A stretch of 64,000 nt of DNA from CAZDVQ01 sp964508975 (GCA_964508975.1 CAZDVQ010000001.1:248001-312000), one strand, 5' to 3'. Shown: positions 19,109 through 28,638, numbered from the stretch's first letter. The notes: generated from the letters alone by a model not told the origin. Numbers and translations are program-made.

Positions 19109-20155
19109 ATGAAAAGGATATTGCTGGCTTTGCTTGCCTTGGTACCCAGTTGGGCCGCTGCCCAAATTGGCGCCGATGCTGCTTTCGAATTTTTAACCTT
19201 GGCCAATACCGCCCGCATCAATGCATTAGGTGGGAGTTTAATCACGGTTAAAGATGATGATGCAGGCTTGGCCTTTCAAAATCCAGCGCTACTTAATCCA
19301 TTGATGGACAAGCAGATAAGCTTTAACCATAGTTTTTACATGGCCAATATAAACCATGGTTATGTGGGCTATGCACAGCATGTAAAATCGATTAATACAA
19401 CCTTTCACACCGGGATTCAATACGCCGATTACGGTAAATTTACGACCACGGATGCCACGGGGCAAGCACAAGGCGAGTTCAAGGCCAAAGACTGGTCATG
19501 GACACTTGGTGCAGGCCGCATGTTGAGCGATAAATTATCGGTTGGTGCCAACTTGCGCATGGCTGGCTCGAGGCTAGAGTCGTACAATGCCTTCGGGATG
19601 ACTGTAGACTTGGCGGCCATGTACGCTGACACTGCCAGGCGCACCAACGTGACCTTCGTGATTCGGAACGCTGGTTTTATGCTGAACAATTACGAGGACA
19701 CGCGAGAGCCCATGCCCATGGACATACAGTTGGGCATATCGCACAAGGTAAAATACCTACCCATCCGTTTGTCGATTATTGCACACCAGTTACAACGCTT
19801 GGGCATTCGTTATGATAATCCCGCCGACCGCTTCCAGACCAACATATTTGGTCAGCAAGAAGAAGTAGGCCCAGGTGCATTTGGCCGATTCACCGATAAT
19901 TTTTTCAGGCATTTTATATTTAACGCAGAATTGCTCTTGGGCAAGAAAGAAACTTTCAGGGCCAGGATAGGCTATAACCATTTAAGGCGTGGCGAGTTAT
20001 CGGTAAAAGGGCTGCGCAGTATAGCAGGCTTTTCGTTTGGTTTTGGCATCCGGGTGGCCAAAATCAGGTTTGACTACGGCTGGGCAGGCTACCATATTGC
20101 CGGCGGCTCGCATCAATTAACACTAAGCACCAGCTTGAATTCGTTTATTAAATAA
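19109..20155 (+). CDS. porQ: Type IX secretion protein PorQ
   Basis: 348 residues with an N-terminal signal peptide (cleavage near SWAAAQ). The sequence has the PorQ/PorV-type opening, ALGGSLITVKDDDAGLAFQNPALLNP, followed by amphipathic beta strands of an outer-membrane barrel ending FIK. PorQ is a component of the T9SS attachment-complex side, interacting with PorU/PorZ functions in processing and anchoring sorting-domain proteins. The T9SS cargo proteins elsewhere in this window are its likely clients. A TACTTTTG box overlapping the preceding stop codon (19070 region) could be its promoter. Confidence 0.85.
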   Translation: MKRILLALLALVPSWAAAQIGADAAFEFLTLANTARINALGGSLITVKDDDAGLAFQNPALLNPLMDKQISFNHSFYMANINHGYVGYAQHVKSINTTFHTGIQYADYGKFTTTDATGQAQGEFKAKDWSWTLGAGRMLSDKLSVGANLRMAGSRLESYNAFGMTVDLAAMYADTARRTNVTFVIRNAGFMLNNYEDTREPMPMDIQLGISHKVKYLPIRLSIIAHQLQRLGIRYDNPADRFQTNIFGQQEEVGPGAFGRFTDNFFRHFIFNAELLLGKKETFRARIGYNHLRRGELSVKGLRSIAGFSFGFGIRVAKIRFDYGWAGYHIAGGSHQLTLSTSLNSFIK

Positions 20156-20219
20156 AATAATGCATGCAACGCGGTAGCCTTTCCTAAAGTCTTGTCATTA
20201 AAGAAAAGAGAAAGAAGGT

Positions 20220-20384
20220 ATGATCGCATTAAGTTTTATTTATGTGGCGTTCACGTCGCATATCTCCTATTTAATTTTGGAGCGAAGAGAAGACGCTTTG
20301 AAGTTACCCGTTTTTTGGGTACTGTTACTTGGCCTTGGGCTAAGCGTATATCTAACGTTCCTGTTATTCAGGACACAGCCCTGA
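20220..20384 (+). CDS. 54-residue two-helix membrane microprotein (putative)
   Basis: A small frame in the 324-base spacer between porQ and the vWA gene: ATG at 20220, stop TGA at 20382-20384. The product has two hydrophobic segments (ALSFIYVAFTSHISYLIL at about 3-20 and PVFWVLLLGLGLSVYLTFLLF at about 30-50) joined by a charged ERREDALK loop, and a short polar tail. A purine-rich stretch GAAAGAAGG is just upstream. The shape fits a helical hairpin microprotein of the inner membrane. No homology can be claimed; the competing frame from 20192 is longer but lacks protein-like composition. Confidence 0.45.
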   Translation: MIALSFIYVAFTSHISYLILERREDALKLPVFWVLLLGLGLSVYLTFLLFRTQP

Positions 20385-20479
20385 TTGAGTCATTCTGGCA
20401 TAACTGTTGGGTAATTGGTCAACTCAATTGCCCCCGTTGTGTTGTATAGTCGTAAAATTACCTGGAAAAGGTCTAGCAT

Positions 20480-22315
20480 ATGTTTAAACGAACACTATTT
20501 CTCTCGCTTATTGGATTATTCCTCAGCTTTTCGCTACAAGCCAATGATGGCCCAGGAGAAAAGGCTATAAAGTCCCTAAATAACTTTGTATTCTTCACGA
20601 ATACATCTATAGAGCAATTGGTCAATACTCGGCACGCCTTACAAGATTTCAACAGGATGTTGAACGAGTACTACAGGCGCCGCATTGACACGATTTACCT
20701 AGCCCCAATTGACATGTTGTCGGGGGTATCTTCAAATGGCAAAACGATTGACGAACTTTATACGGTGCTCAAAGACAACCGCGAGGAGCAACTGCTAGAC
20801 CGTTACCACAACGTGCTGATGGTTGAAGCTACTGACCTCTTGGTTATCATGCAGGATATTCAACAAGTTTGCGACGAGTTGCACGCTTACACCAATAAGC
20901 GTATGTATAAAACGGATACAGATTTTGCCTACCCGTACTTACAACTGTACAAATTATCAAACTTGTTTACCCGTTTTAAGTGGGCACGTGACCACCTGAA
21001 CGAAACCCTCAAAAATGTACACAAGGCATACCGGGTTCGTTTAACCAACCGCAAGATGTCATCGACCTACGAGATGATGAACGCTTGGCACAATGTTTCG
21101 GATAGCTTGATGTTTAACTTGGAAGAAGCCGATAGCCTACACGTTCAAGTTAAACTGGCCCAGCTCAAAACACTCCAAAACAAAATTGCCGGCTTGGTTA
21201 AGGTTGATATTGACTTGGAAGACGATTCGAAAATTGAAGGATTTATCCAGGTTTTCGACGATATGAAATCAAACGGCGAAGCTTATTTGAACTTTGCACG
21301 CAAGTATATTGGCCACTTCCCTGGGAATAAATTCTCCGAAAAATGTGGCCGCACATACTTTCACCCCAACGATTATAACCTCATCATGGCTAATGATGCA
21401 TCGCGGACTTTCACCAGCGATTGCAATGATTTCATTGAGCTTACGGGCGAGCTTTACCTGCAATTTATAGAGGAAGTTCCAATCATCGACTTTATCGACG
21501 CACGCGAAAAAGATAAGCCTTCCATCGATTGGGATAAGGAAAACCCAAGGGCCAACGAACAACCCCTCGTTAGCCAACCTAGTACTCCGGTTGCTACCCC
21601 TGTTGCTCCTAAAGCAGCAAGTACACCTATAGTAGCAGAGGTTAAACCAAAGGTAGAAGCTATACCTAGCCTGGCTACAACACCAAGCACCGCACCCACG
21701 GTTGAAGTGCCTGTAACCAAAGTTGAAGCCAAACCAATGACTATACAAACGGCCTTTGAACAAGCTGCGCCAATCAACTTGGTCTTGCTGCTCGACGTTT
21801 CGTCATCAATGGATTACAGCTACAAACTCCCATTGCTCAAAACCGCTATGGCAGAAGCGCTGTTGCACATGCGCCCCGAAGACCGTATTTCGCTCGTGAT
21901 TTACTCCGGCGAGGCACGCCTCTTGCTCCGTTCAACTGCTTGCCGCGATATTGAAGTTATCAAGGAAGCCATCAACGAAATGGAATCTGGCAGCTACACC
22001 AATGTGGACAAAGGCCTTAAATTAGCTTATCTCGAAGCCAACCGTCACTTTATTAAAGGCGGCAACAACCGAATTATCATGGCTACCGATGGCCAGTTCC
22101 TGATTAAAGAAAGTACCAAAGACTTAATCAAGCGTAAATCTGCTGGCGGTAATGTTGATCTCTCGGTGTTTTACTTCGACCTTAAAGAGCGCTCAAACAC
22201 CAAAAAAATACTCGAAGAGCTTGCCCAAAAAGGCAATGGCAGCTACGCATACATCAACCGCGACAATGCCATTCAGACCTTAGTACAAGTACTTACTGAT
22301 ATGCAAATCAAATAA
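20480..22315 (+). CDS. Exported protein with C-terminal von Willebrand factor A domain
   Basis: 611 residues. Signal peptide (LFLSFSLQAN) is followed by a helical domain to about residue 365 and a Thr/Pro/Ala/Val-rich linker (370-430). A vWA domain fills 433-605: the metal-ion-dependent adhesion motif DVSSS begins at D439, a threonine (GSYTNVDKGL) and an ATDGQF motif complete the MIDAS site. Such domains bind protein ligands through a divalent cation. The linker implies that the vWA domain is presented away from the membrane. Location is periplasmic or cell-surface (no T9SS domain or lipobox visible). A strong bidirectional terminator follows. Confidence 0.85.
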   Translation: MFKRTLFLSLIGLFLSFSLQANDGPGEKAIKSLNNFVFFTNTSIEQLVNTRHALQDFNRMLNEYYRRRIDTIYLAPIDMLSGVSSNGKTIDELYTVLKDNREEQLLDRYHNVLMVEATDLLVIMQDIQQVCDELHAYTNKRMYKTDTDFAYPYLQLYKLSNLFTRFKWARDHLNETLKNVHKAYRVRLTNRKMSSTYEMMNAWHNVSDSLMFNLEEADSLHVQVKLAQLKTLQNKIAGLVKVDIDLEDDSKIEGFIQVFDDMKSNGEAYLNFARKYIGHFPGNKFSEKCGRTYFHPNDYNLIMANDASRTFTSDCNDFIELTGELYLQFIEEVPIIDFIDAREKDKPSIDWDKENPRANEQPLVSQPSTPVATPVAPKAASTPIVAEVKPKVEAIPSLATTPSTAPTVEVPVTKVEAKPMTIQTAFEQAAPINLVLLLDVSSSMDYSYKLPLLKTAMAEALLHMRPEDRISLVIYSGEARLLLRSTACRDIEVIKEAINEMESGSYTNVDKGLKLAYLEANRHFIKGGNNRIIMATDGQFLIKESTKDLIKRKSAGGNVDLSVFYFDLKERSNTKKILEELAQKGNGSYAYINRDNAIQTLVQVLTDMQIK

Positions 22316-22317
22316 TG

Positions 22318-22357
22318 AAAAAGGCCCCGCTGGATTTGTCCAGCGGGGCCTTTTGTT
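22318..22357. terminator. Bidirectional intrinsic terminator
   Basis: A 12-bp perfect stem GGCCCCGCTGGA/TCCAGCGGGGCC with a TTTG loop, A-run on the left and TTTTGTTTTTT on the right. It serves the convergent vWA and CusB-like genes, which are only 44 bases apart. Confidence 0.9.
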
Positions 22358-22359
22358 TT

Positions 22360-23478
22360 TTACTCGGTGGCATCTATGTAATAAACACCCTCGGTTACAA
22401 ATTTCTGATCGGCAAAACCTGCATCGTATAGTTCAAAAACATCATCTTGAAGGTTACCTTTCAGCTCATGGCGCTCAAAATAGCGGCCATTTTCCGTGTA
22501 AGCCACAAACGTTTCACCGAACCTCAGTATAGCACTAGCCGGTAATACATAAGCTTCGTAGCTGCGTGTTGCAACCGATGCCTTAACCATTAAACCAGAT
22601 ACCATGGCAACATCGGCTTGTGGTATTTTGGCCAAGACACTAGCTTGCGAGGATGCTTCACTGGTAGGCAAAATGGCTGTAACTAGTGCTGTGTATGTTT
22701 TAGCGGCACCTGGAATTTGTATAGTCACGGCTTGTCCAAGGGCAATTTTACCCAAATCTTTAGAGAAAACCTTCAGCTCCACTTGCCATTTACCTGATTC
22801 GGCCAATTCGAGCAAGGGCGTGCCGGGTTCCACAAACTGCCCCTGCCTAGCTTGTACTAAGGTTATAATGCCGCTAACTGGTGCTTTAATATTCAAGTTA
22901 GCCTGTATACCCGATTGCTTAATGGCTGCGGGGTCGAATCCAATTACAAATAACTGTTGTTCAATACTTTGCAACTTAATCTTCTCGGTTTGGAGTTGAT
23001 GCATGGCTGATTCTACATTTTTGGTAGCCGTCGCTTCTCCAGCCGCCAAAGTCTGCACTCTTTTAAGTTCAGATTCTTGTAATTTGATGCGTTCAATGCT
23101 GGTCAAATACTGCTCCTGCAACTTGATGTACTCTGGGTCGTTGAGCACTGCCAGCAAATCGCCTTTTTGCACTCTAGCACCTGCAGATAGGTTCATTTTC
23201 ACGATCCGGCCAGCCATGCCAACGCTAATGCGCTGCGTAGCTTCTGAGGGCAATTGCATATAGCCTGTACAGCTTAAAGGACTGTGCATCATTGTTTTAG
23301 CTGGTGAAGCTATTTTAATACCAGCCGATTTTTGCTGTTCTGCGCTCATTTCAACACGCCTTTGCTCTAGGCTAACGGTAGCAGTTTCCTCGGTCGGCTC
23401 GGTAGCCTCTGAGGATGTTTTCTTGCCGCAAGCCATCAATAAACTAAAGCTTGCAAGACTAATGATAATATATTTCAT
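22360..23478 (-). CDS. CusB/CzcB-type periplasmic adaptor lipoprotein of RND efflux
   Basis: 372 residues. A lipobox (LLMACGKK) anchors it to a membrane. The order is lipoyl-like half (VGMAGRIVKMNLSAGARVQKGDLLA), alpha-helical hairpin (about 115-175), second lipoyl half (NIKAPVSGIITLVQARQGQFVEPGTPLLEL), beta-barrel (QAVTIQIPG) and membrane-proximal domain. It links the inner-membrane RND pump to the outer-membrane channel for heavy-metal cation export. The pump-channel fusion gene lies 155 bases upstream on the same strand, separated by a GC-rich element. The metal (Cu, Ag, Co, Zn or Cd) cannot be told from the adaptor. Confidence 0.9.
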   Translation of the reverse strand: MKYIIISLASFSLLMACGKKTSSEATEPTEETATVSLEQRRVEMSAEQQKSAGIKIASPAKTMMHSPLSCTGYMQLPSEATQRISVGMAGRIVKMNLSAGARVQKGDLLAVLNDPEYIKLQEQYLTSIERIKLQESELKRVQTLAAGEATATKNVESAMHQLQTEKIKLQSIEQQLFVIGFDPAAIKQSGIQANLNIKAPVSGIITLVQARQGQFVEPGTPLLELAESGKWQVELKVFSKDLGKIALGQAVTIQIPGAAKTYTALVTAILPTSEASSQASVLAKIPQADVAMVSGLMVKASVATRSYEAYVLPASAILRFGETFVAYTENGRYFERHELKGNLQDDVFELYDAGFADQKFVTEGVYYIDATE

Positions 23479-23515
23479 GATTGAAAATTTAAGTGGATTG
23501 TAATTTTTCAGATTG

Positions 23516-23629
23516 TTTTGGGCGCTTCCCTGCCAGCCCTACGGGCCAGCGGGCCGGTCCCTTCCAGGGTTCGCTTCGCTCCGTGCTTCGCACCTGGCCT
23601 TCGGCCAGCCCTCCAGGCACCTAGCGCAA
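23516..23629 (+). repeat. GC-rich dispersed element, copy 6 (forward)
   Basis: TTTTGGGCGCTTCCC, CCCTACGGG hairpin, core GGTTCGCTTCGCTCCGTGC with GTGCTTCGCAC hairpin, TGGCCTTCGGCCA hairpin, terminal GGCACCTAGCGCAA. It sits inside the minus-strand metal-efflux operon, antisense to its transcript, five bases from the pump stop codon. Confidence 0.8.
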
Positions 23630-23633
23630 TAGA

Positions 23634-26600
23634 TTATTCTACGAGGTAAGTATATTCTACCAGCAAGCTGTTGTAGCGATGCACTAATTCCAAGTACTGC
23701 AAACGCAGGTTTGTACTAGTAGCCAGTGCCTGAATAAGCGTTGCAAAATCTGACTCACCCGATTGAATGGCTAGATTGGCACTGGATTCTAAAAAATCAA
23801 CTTGATTATTCACCTGTGCCTCGAATGCTTTAATTTGGGCATCTACCAGTTGCAGCGACTCGTATTTTAAGCTCCTGGCATTATCGAGTTGTATTTCGGT
23901 CATGTCCAAGGCTTGCTTGGCCATTTCGATTTCCAGCTCGCTCCGCCTGAGTTTTGACTTTAAGTTGTTGCCCCAAATCGGGACACTCACCTCTACAGCA
24001 GCACCAACAAACCCACTCTTGCCTTCCAGTTGCTGTTGAAAAACTCCAACTGAAATGGCTGGTTTTTGCTGTGCCTTAACCATGTTAAACTCGTTTTGGG
24101 CTACCAAAACGCTGGCTTCTTGCACTTGCATCAAACTAGGGGATAAGGCCATCCCCTCTGTATACAAGAGCCTTAGTTGTGCATATTCAACATTACGATT
24201 ATCAGGCATTAAAGTATCCGGAAGCCAAAGGTTCAAGGCAGTTTTAGCTTCCAATAACTGCTGCTGCATATCTAGCTTAGATTGTGCTACGCTGGCAAGC
24301 TGTAATTCGGCCAAGGCCAAGTCTAGCCTACTAGATGTTCCGGTTTGTACTTGAAGTTTGATTTTTTGGACAAAATCAACATAGCGATTTTCCGTTTGTG
24401 TCAGCAAATCCATTTTTGCACCAACATACTGGTAGCTATACCAAGCACTACGAATCTCTTGTTTCAAGATGCGTCGGTAATTTTCCAAGTCGCGCGTAGA
24501 GCGATTGACCATGCTTTCCGCTAGCGCAAGTCGTTGTTTTGGCATACCAATTTGCCCTAAGGGTTGGTCAATCTGGGCCCAATAATCAAAATTACTTGCG
24601 TTGATTTGGCCCGTCTGCACCGAAAAAACGGTTGGTCCAAACTGTTTAGTTTGCTGCTTAAGTGCTTCGTCAGCTTCAACCTGCAAGCCCAATTGTTTTA
24701 CCCCAGGATGTTGTACCAGTACATAATCAATAGCCTTTAGTAACTCTGGGCTATCGGTTTGTGCCCACAAACCTTGAGTACCTCCAAGTAGCATCATGAG
24801 CCCAATAACCGTGGCCGATTTTATCTTTTTAGGCCAAACGAAAGCTTGATGCGTTAATAAATAAACTACTGGCAAAACTATCAAGGTCAATAAGGTAGCT
24901 GAAATAAGCCCACCTATGACCACCGTCGCCAAAGGTTTTTGCACCTCGGCTCCCGCCGAGGTAGAAATAGCCATAGGCAAAAAGCCTAAGGCAGCCACAG
25001 CAGCTGTCATGATTACAGGCCGCAGCCGCACCGAAGCACCTTCTATAATTATGTCTTTAAGCTTTTGTGTAGCATCCATCTTTCTGAGTTCATTTAAAAA
25101 ACTGACCAAAACAAGCCCGTTCAACACGGCTACACCAAACAACGCGATAAAGCCCACCCCAGCTGAAATACTAAAGGGCATTCCACGCAAGGTCAGCGCA
25201 AATACACCACCAATCGCCGATAAAGGCACTGCCGTGAATATAATGAGCGCATATTTCATAGATCGGAAAGCAAAGTACAGCAACAGTAATATCAGGGCTA
25301 GCGCTATTGGAACTACTACTTGCAGACGTTTCTTGGCTGCAATTAGATTTTCAAATTGCCCCCCGTATTTGATATAATAGCCAGGTGGCAAGTCAAGCTG
25401 CGCATCTAGTTTTTGGCTTATCTCGGTAATCAATGACTGAACATCTCTATTGCGTACATTGATCCCAACTTTTACCAATCGTCGGGCCTCTTCTCTAGAT
25501 ACCAGCATGGGGCCATCTTCAAACGATAAAGTAGCCACTTCGCTTAATGGCAAAACACCTCCATCTGGTAATTGAACTGTTAAACTGGCGAGGTCAATAT
25601 TTTGTCGAGATTGGCTATCCAGCCTAACAACTAAATCAAACTTGCGTTCTCCTTCGTAAATGACACCACTTTTTTCACCCGCAAAAGCAGTCCGTACAAT
25701 GGCGTTCAAATCAACCACGTTCAAACCATACCGAGCAACTTGCATTTCATCGAACTTGACCATAAGTTGAGGCAAACCTTCGGTTTGTTCTACCCGGATA
25801 TCTCCTGCACCTGGAATACTTTCGACTATTTTAGCCGACTTGGCAGCCAGTTGAGCTAAAACCTCTAGGTCTTCCCCAAATATTTTAATGGCTATGTCCG
25901 TTTTAGCGCCTGTCATCAATTCATTGAAACGCAGCTGTATGGGTTGCGAAAACTCAAACCCTGCCCAAGATATATGGCGCTCGAGTAATGCCTTCATCTT
26001 GCTCACCATTTCGTCCCTGGAGTGTGCGCTGGTCCATTCCTCTTGTGGTTTCATCGAAATCATAATGTCTGAATCTTCGATGGCCATAGGGTCGGTAGGC
26101 ACCTCTGCGGTACCAATTTTAGATATAACTTGCTTTACTTCAGGGAATGAATCCAACAACAGTTTTTCGGTCAATGTACTGGTATGTACACTTTCCGATA
26201 AAGCACTGCCCGGCTTGATAGTCATCTGCACGGCCAAGTCACCTTCTTCTAAGGTTGGAATAAACTCACCACCCAATCTTGAAAACACAATAATTGTGGC
26301 TACCAAGCTCAACAATGCTGTACCGACTACCCAATATGGCCTATCAAGTGCCCTTTTTAATTGTTTTTTATAGATGGATTGTAAAAAATAGACAAACCGA
26401 TCGGCTAGTGTCATCTGGGGATTTACATCGCGTTTCAAGAATAGACTAGCCATTACCGGAACATAAGTGATAGACAATATCATCGCCCCTAGCACCGCAA
26501 ATGATACCGTTTGGGCCATTGGCCTAAACATTTTACCTTCAATACCTGTCAGGAACATGATTGGCATAAATACCACGAGGATGATTAATACGCCAAATAC

Positions 26601-27956
26601 TGCCGAAGTATAAATCTGGGATGAAGCGCGCATCACTAAGTTATCCATGCCTTCTTTACTTACGCTCGTGCCCTTATGCTGGTGGTGTAGCTTGTGCAGA
26701 ATGGCTTCAACAACTATCACGGCACCGTCCACAACGATACCAAAGTCGATGGCCCCCAATGACATCAAATTGGCCGATACGCCTAAAGCATTCATACATA
26801 TAAAGGCAAACAACATGGATAATGGTATAACCGAAGCCACGATAAATCCTGCTCTCCAATTGCCTAGCAACAATATCAAAACCAACACAACGATAATGGC
26901 CCCCTCTAGCAGGTTCTTACTCACGGTGTGAATAGTTTTCGAAACAAGTTCAGACCGATCTAAATAAGGCACTATCGTAATACCCTTGGGTAATGTCTTC
27001 TGCACGGCTTCCATCTTGGCGTGCACAGCCTTGATGGTACGGGAAGAACTGGCCCCTTTCAACATCAAGGTGATACCACCGACGGTTTCACCAAGACCAT
27101 TGGCAGTCATGGCTCCAAATCTTGGCGCAAAACCATAACCAACTCGGGCAATGTCTCGGACTAAAATAGGAACTTCGTCGACATGTGTAACTACAATATT
27201 TTCAATGTCCGCTTTCGTTTTGGCCACACCTTCTGTCCTGATATACCATGCGTTACTACCCTTTTCGATATAGCTACCTCCCGAGTTCTGGTTATTCCGA
27301 GCCAATGCATCAAATACATCCGTTAAACTCAAGTTGAAGCCACGCAACTGGTCAGGGTTCACGGCTACCTCATATTGCTTTAAATAGCCCCCAAAGCTCG
27401 AAATTTCGACAATGCCAGGGATACCACTAAGTTGACGTTTTACAATCCAGTCTTGGATAGTCCGTAGTTCTGTAATGTCATATTGACCCTTATAAGCCTC
27501 ATCTACCTGCAAGGTATACTGAAAAATTTCACCGAGACCAGTTGTAACCGGCATGAGTTCAGGGCTGAAACCATCAGGCAAATCACCTTCGGCAAGACCA
27601 ATCTGCTCACTTACTATCTGCCTAGCACGGTATGTGTCAGTACCCTCATGAAAGACCACCGTAATAACGGATAGGCCAAACCTTGATATTGACCTAATTT
27701 CATGAACACCGGCTATATTGGTCAGCACCCTTTCCAAGGGCTGCGTAATGTATTGTTCTACCTCTTGCGGGGCCAAGGCTGTGGCCACCGTAACGACTTG
27801 TACTTGATTGTTGGTAATATCTGGCACTGCATCTAAGGCCAGGTTTTTAGTTACAAACCCGCCAGCTACTACAAGCGCTATTATACCAACAAACACCAAT
27901 AACTTGTTCTTTATCGAGAACTCGATAATTGGATTTTGCTTAAAATCATGATCCAT
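23634..27956 (-). CDS. CusA/CzcA heavy-metal RND pump fused to TolC-like channel
   Basis: 1440 residues. Residues 1-1040 are a complete HME-family RND transporter: N-terminal helix, porter domains, the GGEFIPTLEEGDLAVQ motif, and two sets of transmembrane helices with GAIDFGIVVDGAVIVVEA carrying the acidic proton-relay residue in helix 4. About 1045-1066 form a basic and hydrophobic stretch ending GLWAQ, which looks like an internal signal peptide. About 1067-1440 are a TolC/CzcC-type outer-membrane factor (helical, with repeated LQVQTG and LALAELQLA-type segments). Such fusions occur in Bacteroidota. Since the two parts act in different membranes, the chain is probably cleaved after export (inference). 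It is in operon with the CusB-like adaptor. Confidence 0.93.
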   Translation of the reverse strand: MDHDFKQNPIIEFSIKNKLLVFVGIIALVVAGGFVTKNLALDAVPDITNNQVQVVTVATALAPQEVEQYITQPLERVLTNIAGVHEIRSISRFGLSVITVVFHEGTDTYRARQIVSEQIGLAEGDLPDGFSPELMPVTTGLGEIFQYTLQVDEAYKGQYDITELRTIQDWIVKRQLSGIPGIVEISSFGGYLKQYEVAVNPDQLRGFNLSLTDVFDALARNNQNSGGSYIEKGSNAWYIRTEGVAKTKADIENIVVTHVDEVPILVRDIARVGYGFAPRFGAMTANGLGETVGGITLMLKGASSSRTIKAVHAKMEAVQKTLPKGITIVPYLDRSELVSKTIHTVSKNLLEGAIIVVLVLILLLGNWRAGFIVASVIPLSMLFAFICMNALGVSANLMSLGAIDFGIVVDGAVIVVEAILHKLHHQHKGTSVSKEGMDNLVMRASSQIYTSAVFGVLIILVVFMPIMFLTGIEGKMFRPMAQTVSFAVLGAMILSITYVPVMASLFLKRDVNPQMTLADRFVYFLQSIYKKQLKRALDRPYWVVGTALLSLVATIIVFSRLGGEFIPTLEEGDLAVQMTIKPGSALSESVHTSTLTEKLLLDSFPEVKQVISKIGTAEVPTDPMAIEDSDIMISMKPQEEWTSAHSRDEMVSKMKALLERHISWAGFEFSQPIQLRFNELMTGAKTDIAIKIFGEDLEVLAQLAAKSAKIVESIPGAGDIRVEQTEGLPQLMVKFDEMQVARYGLNVVDLNAIVRTAFAGEKSGVIYEGERKFDLVVRLDSQSRQNIDLASLTVQLPDGGVLPLSEVATLSFEDGPMLVSREEARRLVKVGINVRNRDVQSLITEISQKLDAQLDLPPGYYIKYGGQFENLIAAKKRLQVVVPIALALILLLLYFAFRSMKYALIIFTAVPLSAIGGVFALTLRGMPFSISAGVGFIALFGVAVLNGLVLVSFLNELRKMDATQKLKDIIIEGASVRLRPVIMTAAVAALGFLPMAISTSAGAEVQKPLATVVIGGLISATLLTLIVLPVVYLLTHQAFVWPKKIKSATVIGLMMLLGGTQGLWAQTDSPELLKAIDYVLVQHPGVKQLGLQVEADEALKQQTKQFGPTVFSVQTGQINASNFDYWAQIDQPLGQIGMPKQRLALAESMVNRSTRDLENYRRILKQEIRSAWYSYQYVGAKMDLLTQTENRYVDFVQKIKLQVQTGTSSRLDLALAELQLASVAQSKLDMQQQLLEAKTALNLWLPDTLMPDNRNVEYAQLRLLYTEGMALSPSLMQVQEASVLVAQNEFNMVKAQQKPAISVGVFQQQLEGKSGFVGAAVEVSVPIWGNNLKSKLRRSELEIEMAKQALDMTEIQLDNARSLKYESLQLVDAQIKAFEAQVNNQVDFLESSANLAIQSGESDFATLIQALATSTNLRLQYLELVHRYNSLLVEYTYLVE

Positions 27957-28099
27957 GGTTAAAATATTTACGAAGCGCCTTGCATAAAATGCCTAGCCCT
28001 TGTTTAAAAGTTTAACCTAGTGTCGAATCCGGGAAATCAATGCTTTCCTATCTTGAATATATATTTCGTTTATGGCATTTACACCATAAGTAAACCGGT

Positions 28100-28131
28100 A
28101 ACTTTAGTAGCCATTAATGGCTTCAAAGTGG
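28100..28131. promoter_or_regulatory. Palindrome upstream of the RND fusion gene, possible operator
   Basis: A 12-bp perfect palindrome GCCATTAATGGC at 28110-28121, flanked by an imperfect ACTTT/AAAGT, lies 154 bases before the pump ATG. It could bind a metal-responsive regulator; no regulator gene is nearby. The remaining 27957-28226 spacer shows nothing else clear. Confidence 0.3.
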
Positions 28132-28226
28132 GTTAAGCAAAAAACAAGGGATAGGATACTTAATTCTAATTTGCCCAATGCGTACACTAGGTAATTCGTT
28201 TACGCTTATGCATGATATAAATGCAT

Positions 28227-28616
28227 CTAGGATAAACTAGGAGGCCCCCGCAGTGGTCGGCAAGTGATATCATCTTGCTGTTGAAAAACAAGAGTAACTT
28301 GACAACAGACCTGCTCTGTTACAGGTGTAAGTAAGCTACTGTATAAATTATCAAATACTTCAATTAAAGCCAATAGTTGTACATCCAACTGCTGGCTATC
28401 TACCTGGTGGGTATTTACTGCATCAAGGTGATTTGAGCCCAAATCAATGAGTACAATCCTTTTAAGTAATTGTAAGGGATTGCTTGGTGCTGCTTGTGAA
28501 ATACCGTTTATACTAGACAGTTGCTCCGCTTGCTGGTGCATATGGGGCACAACCATGTGCAAGGTCATTAATGACCAAGACATGAACAGCATGAACATCT
28601 GAATACTTTTTACCAT
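28227..28616 (-). CDS. Small exported protein at head of metal-efflux locus
   Basis: 129 residues from the ATG at 28616. A longer frame reaches 28670 but its promoter evidence argues against it: an exact -7 box TATCTTTG ends only four bases before this ATG. The N-terminus is a Met-rich hydrophobic segment (QMFMLFMSWSLMTLHMVV) followed by a PHMHQQ motif, then a helical region and a C-terminal CCQV. Similar small Met/His proteins precede cusA-type genes in Bacteroidota, so a periplasmic metal-binding or sensing role is plausible but unproven. It is 270 bases upstream of the pump on the same strand. Confidence 0.6.
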   Translation of the reverse strand: MVKSIQMFMLFMSWSLMTLHMVVPHMHQQAEQLSSINGISQAAPSNPLQLLKRIVLIDLGSNHLDAVNTHQVDSQQLDVQLLALIEVFDNLYSSLLTPVTEQVCCQVTLVFQQQDDITCRPLRGPPSLS

Positions 28617-28620
28617 GACG

Positions 28621-28628
28621 CAAAGATA
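28621..28628 (-). promoter_or_regulatory. -7 promoter box of the metal-efflux locus
   Basis: TATCTTTG (minus strand), a perfect TAnnTTTG. Only the four bases CGTC separate it from the ATG at 28616, so the transcript would be leaderless or nearly so. Confidence 0.6.
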
Positions 28629-28638
28629 CGAATATTTT

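Noticed and set aside
20192..20449. An 85-residue frame in the porQ-vWA spacer
   Set aside because: Composition is not protein-like and it overlaps the better 54-residue frame in another phase.
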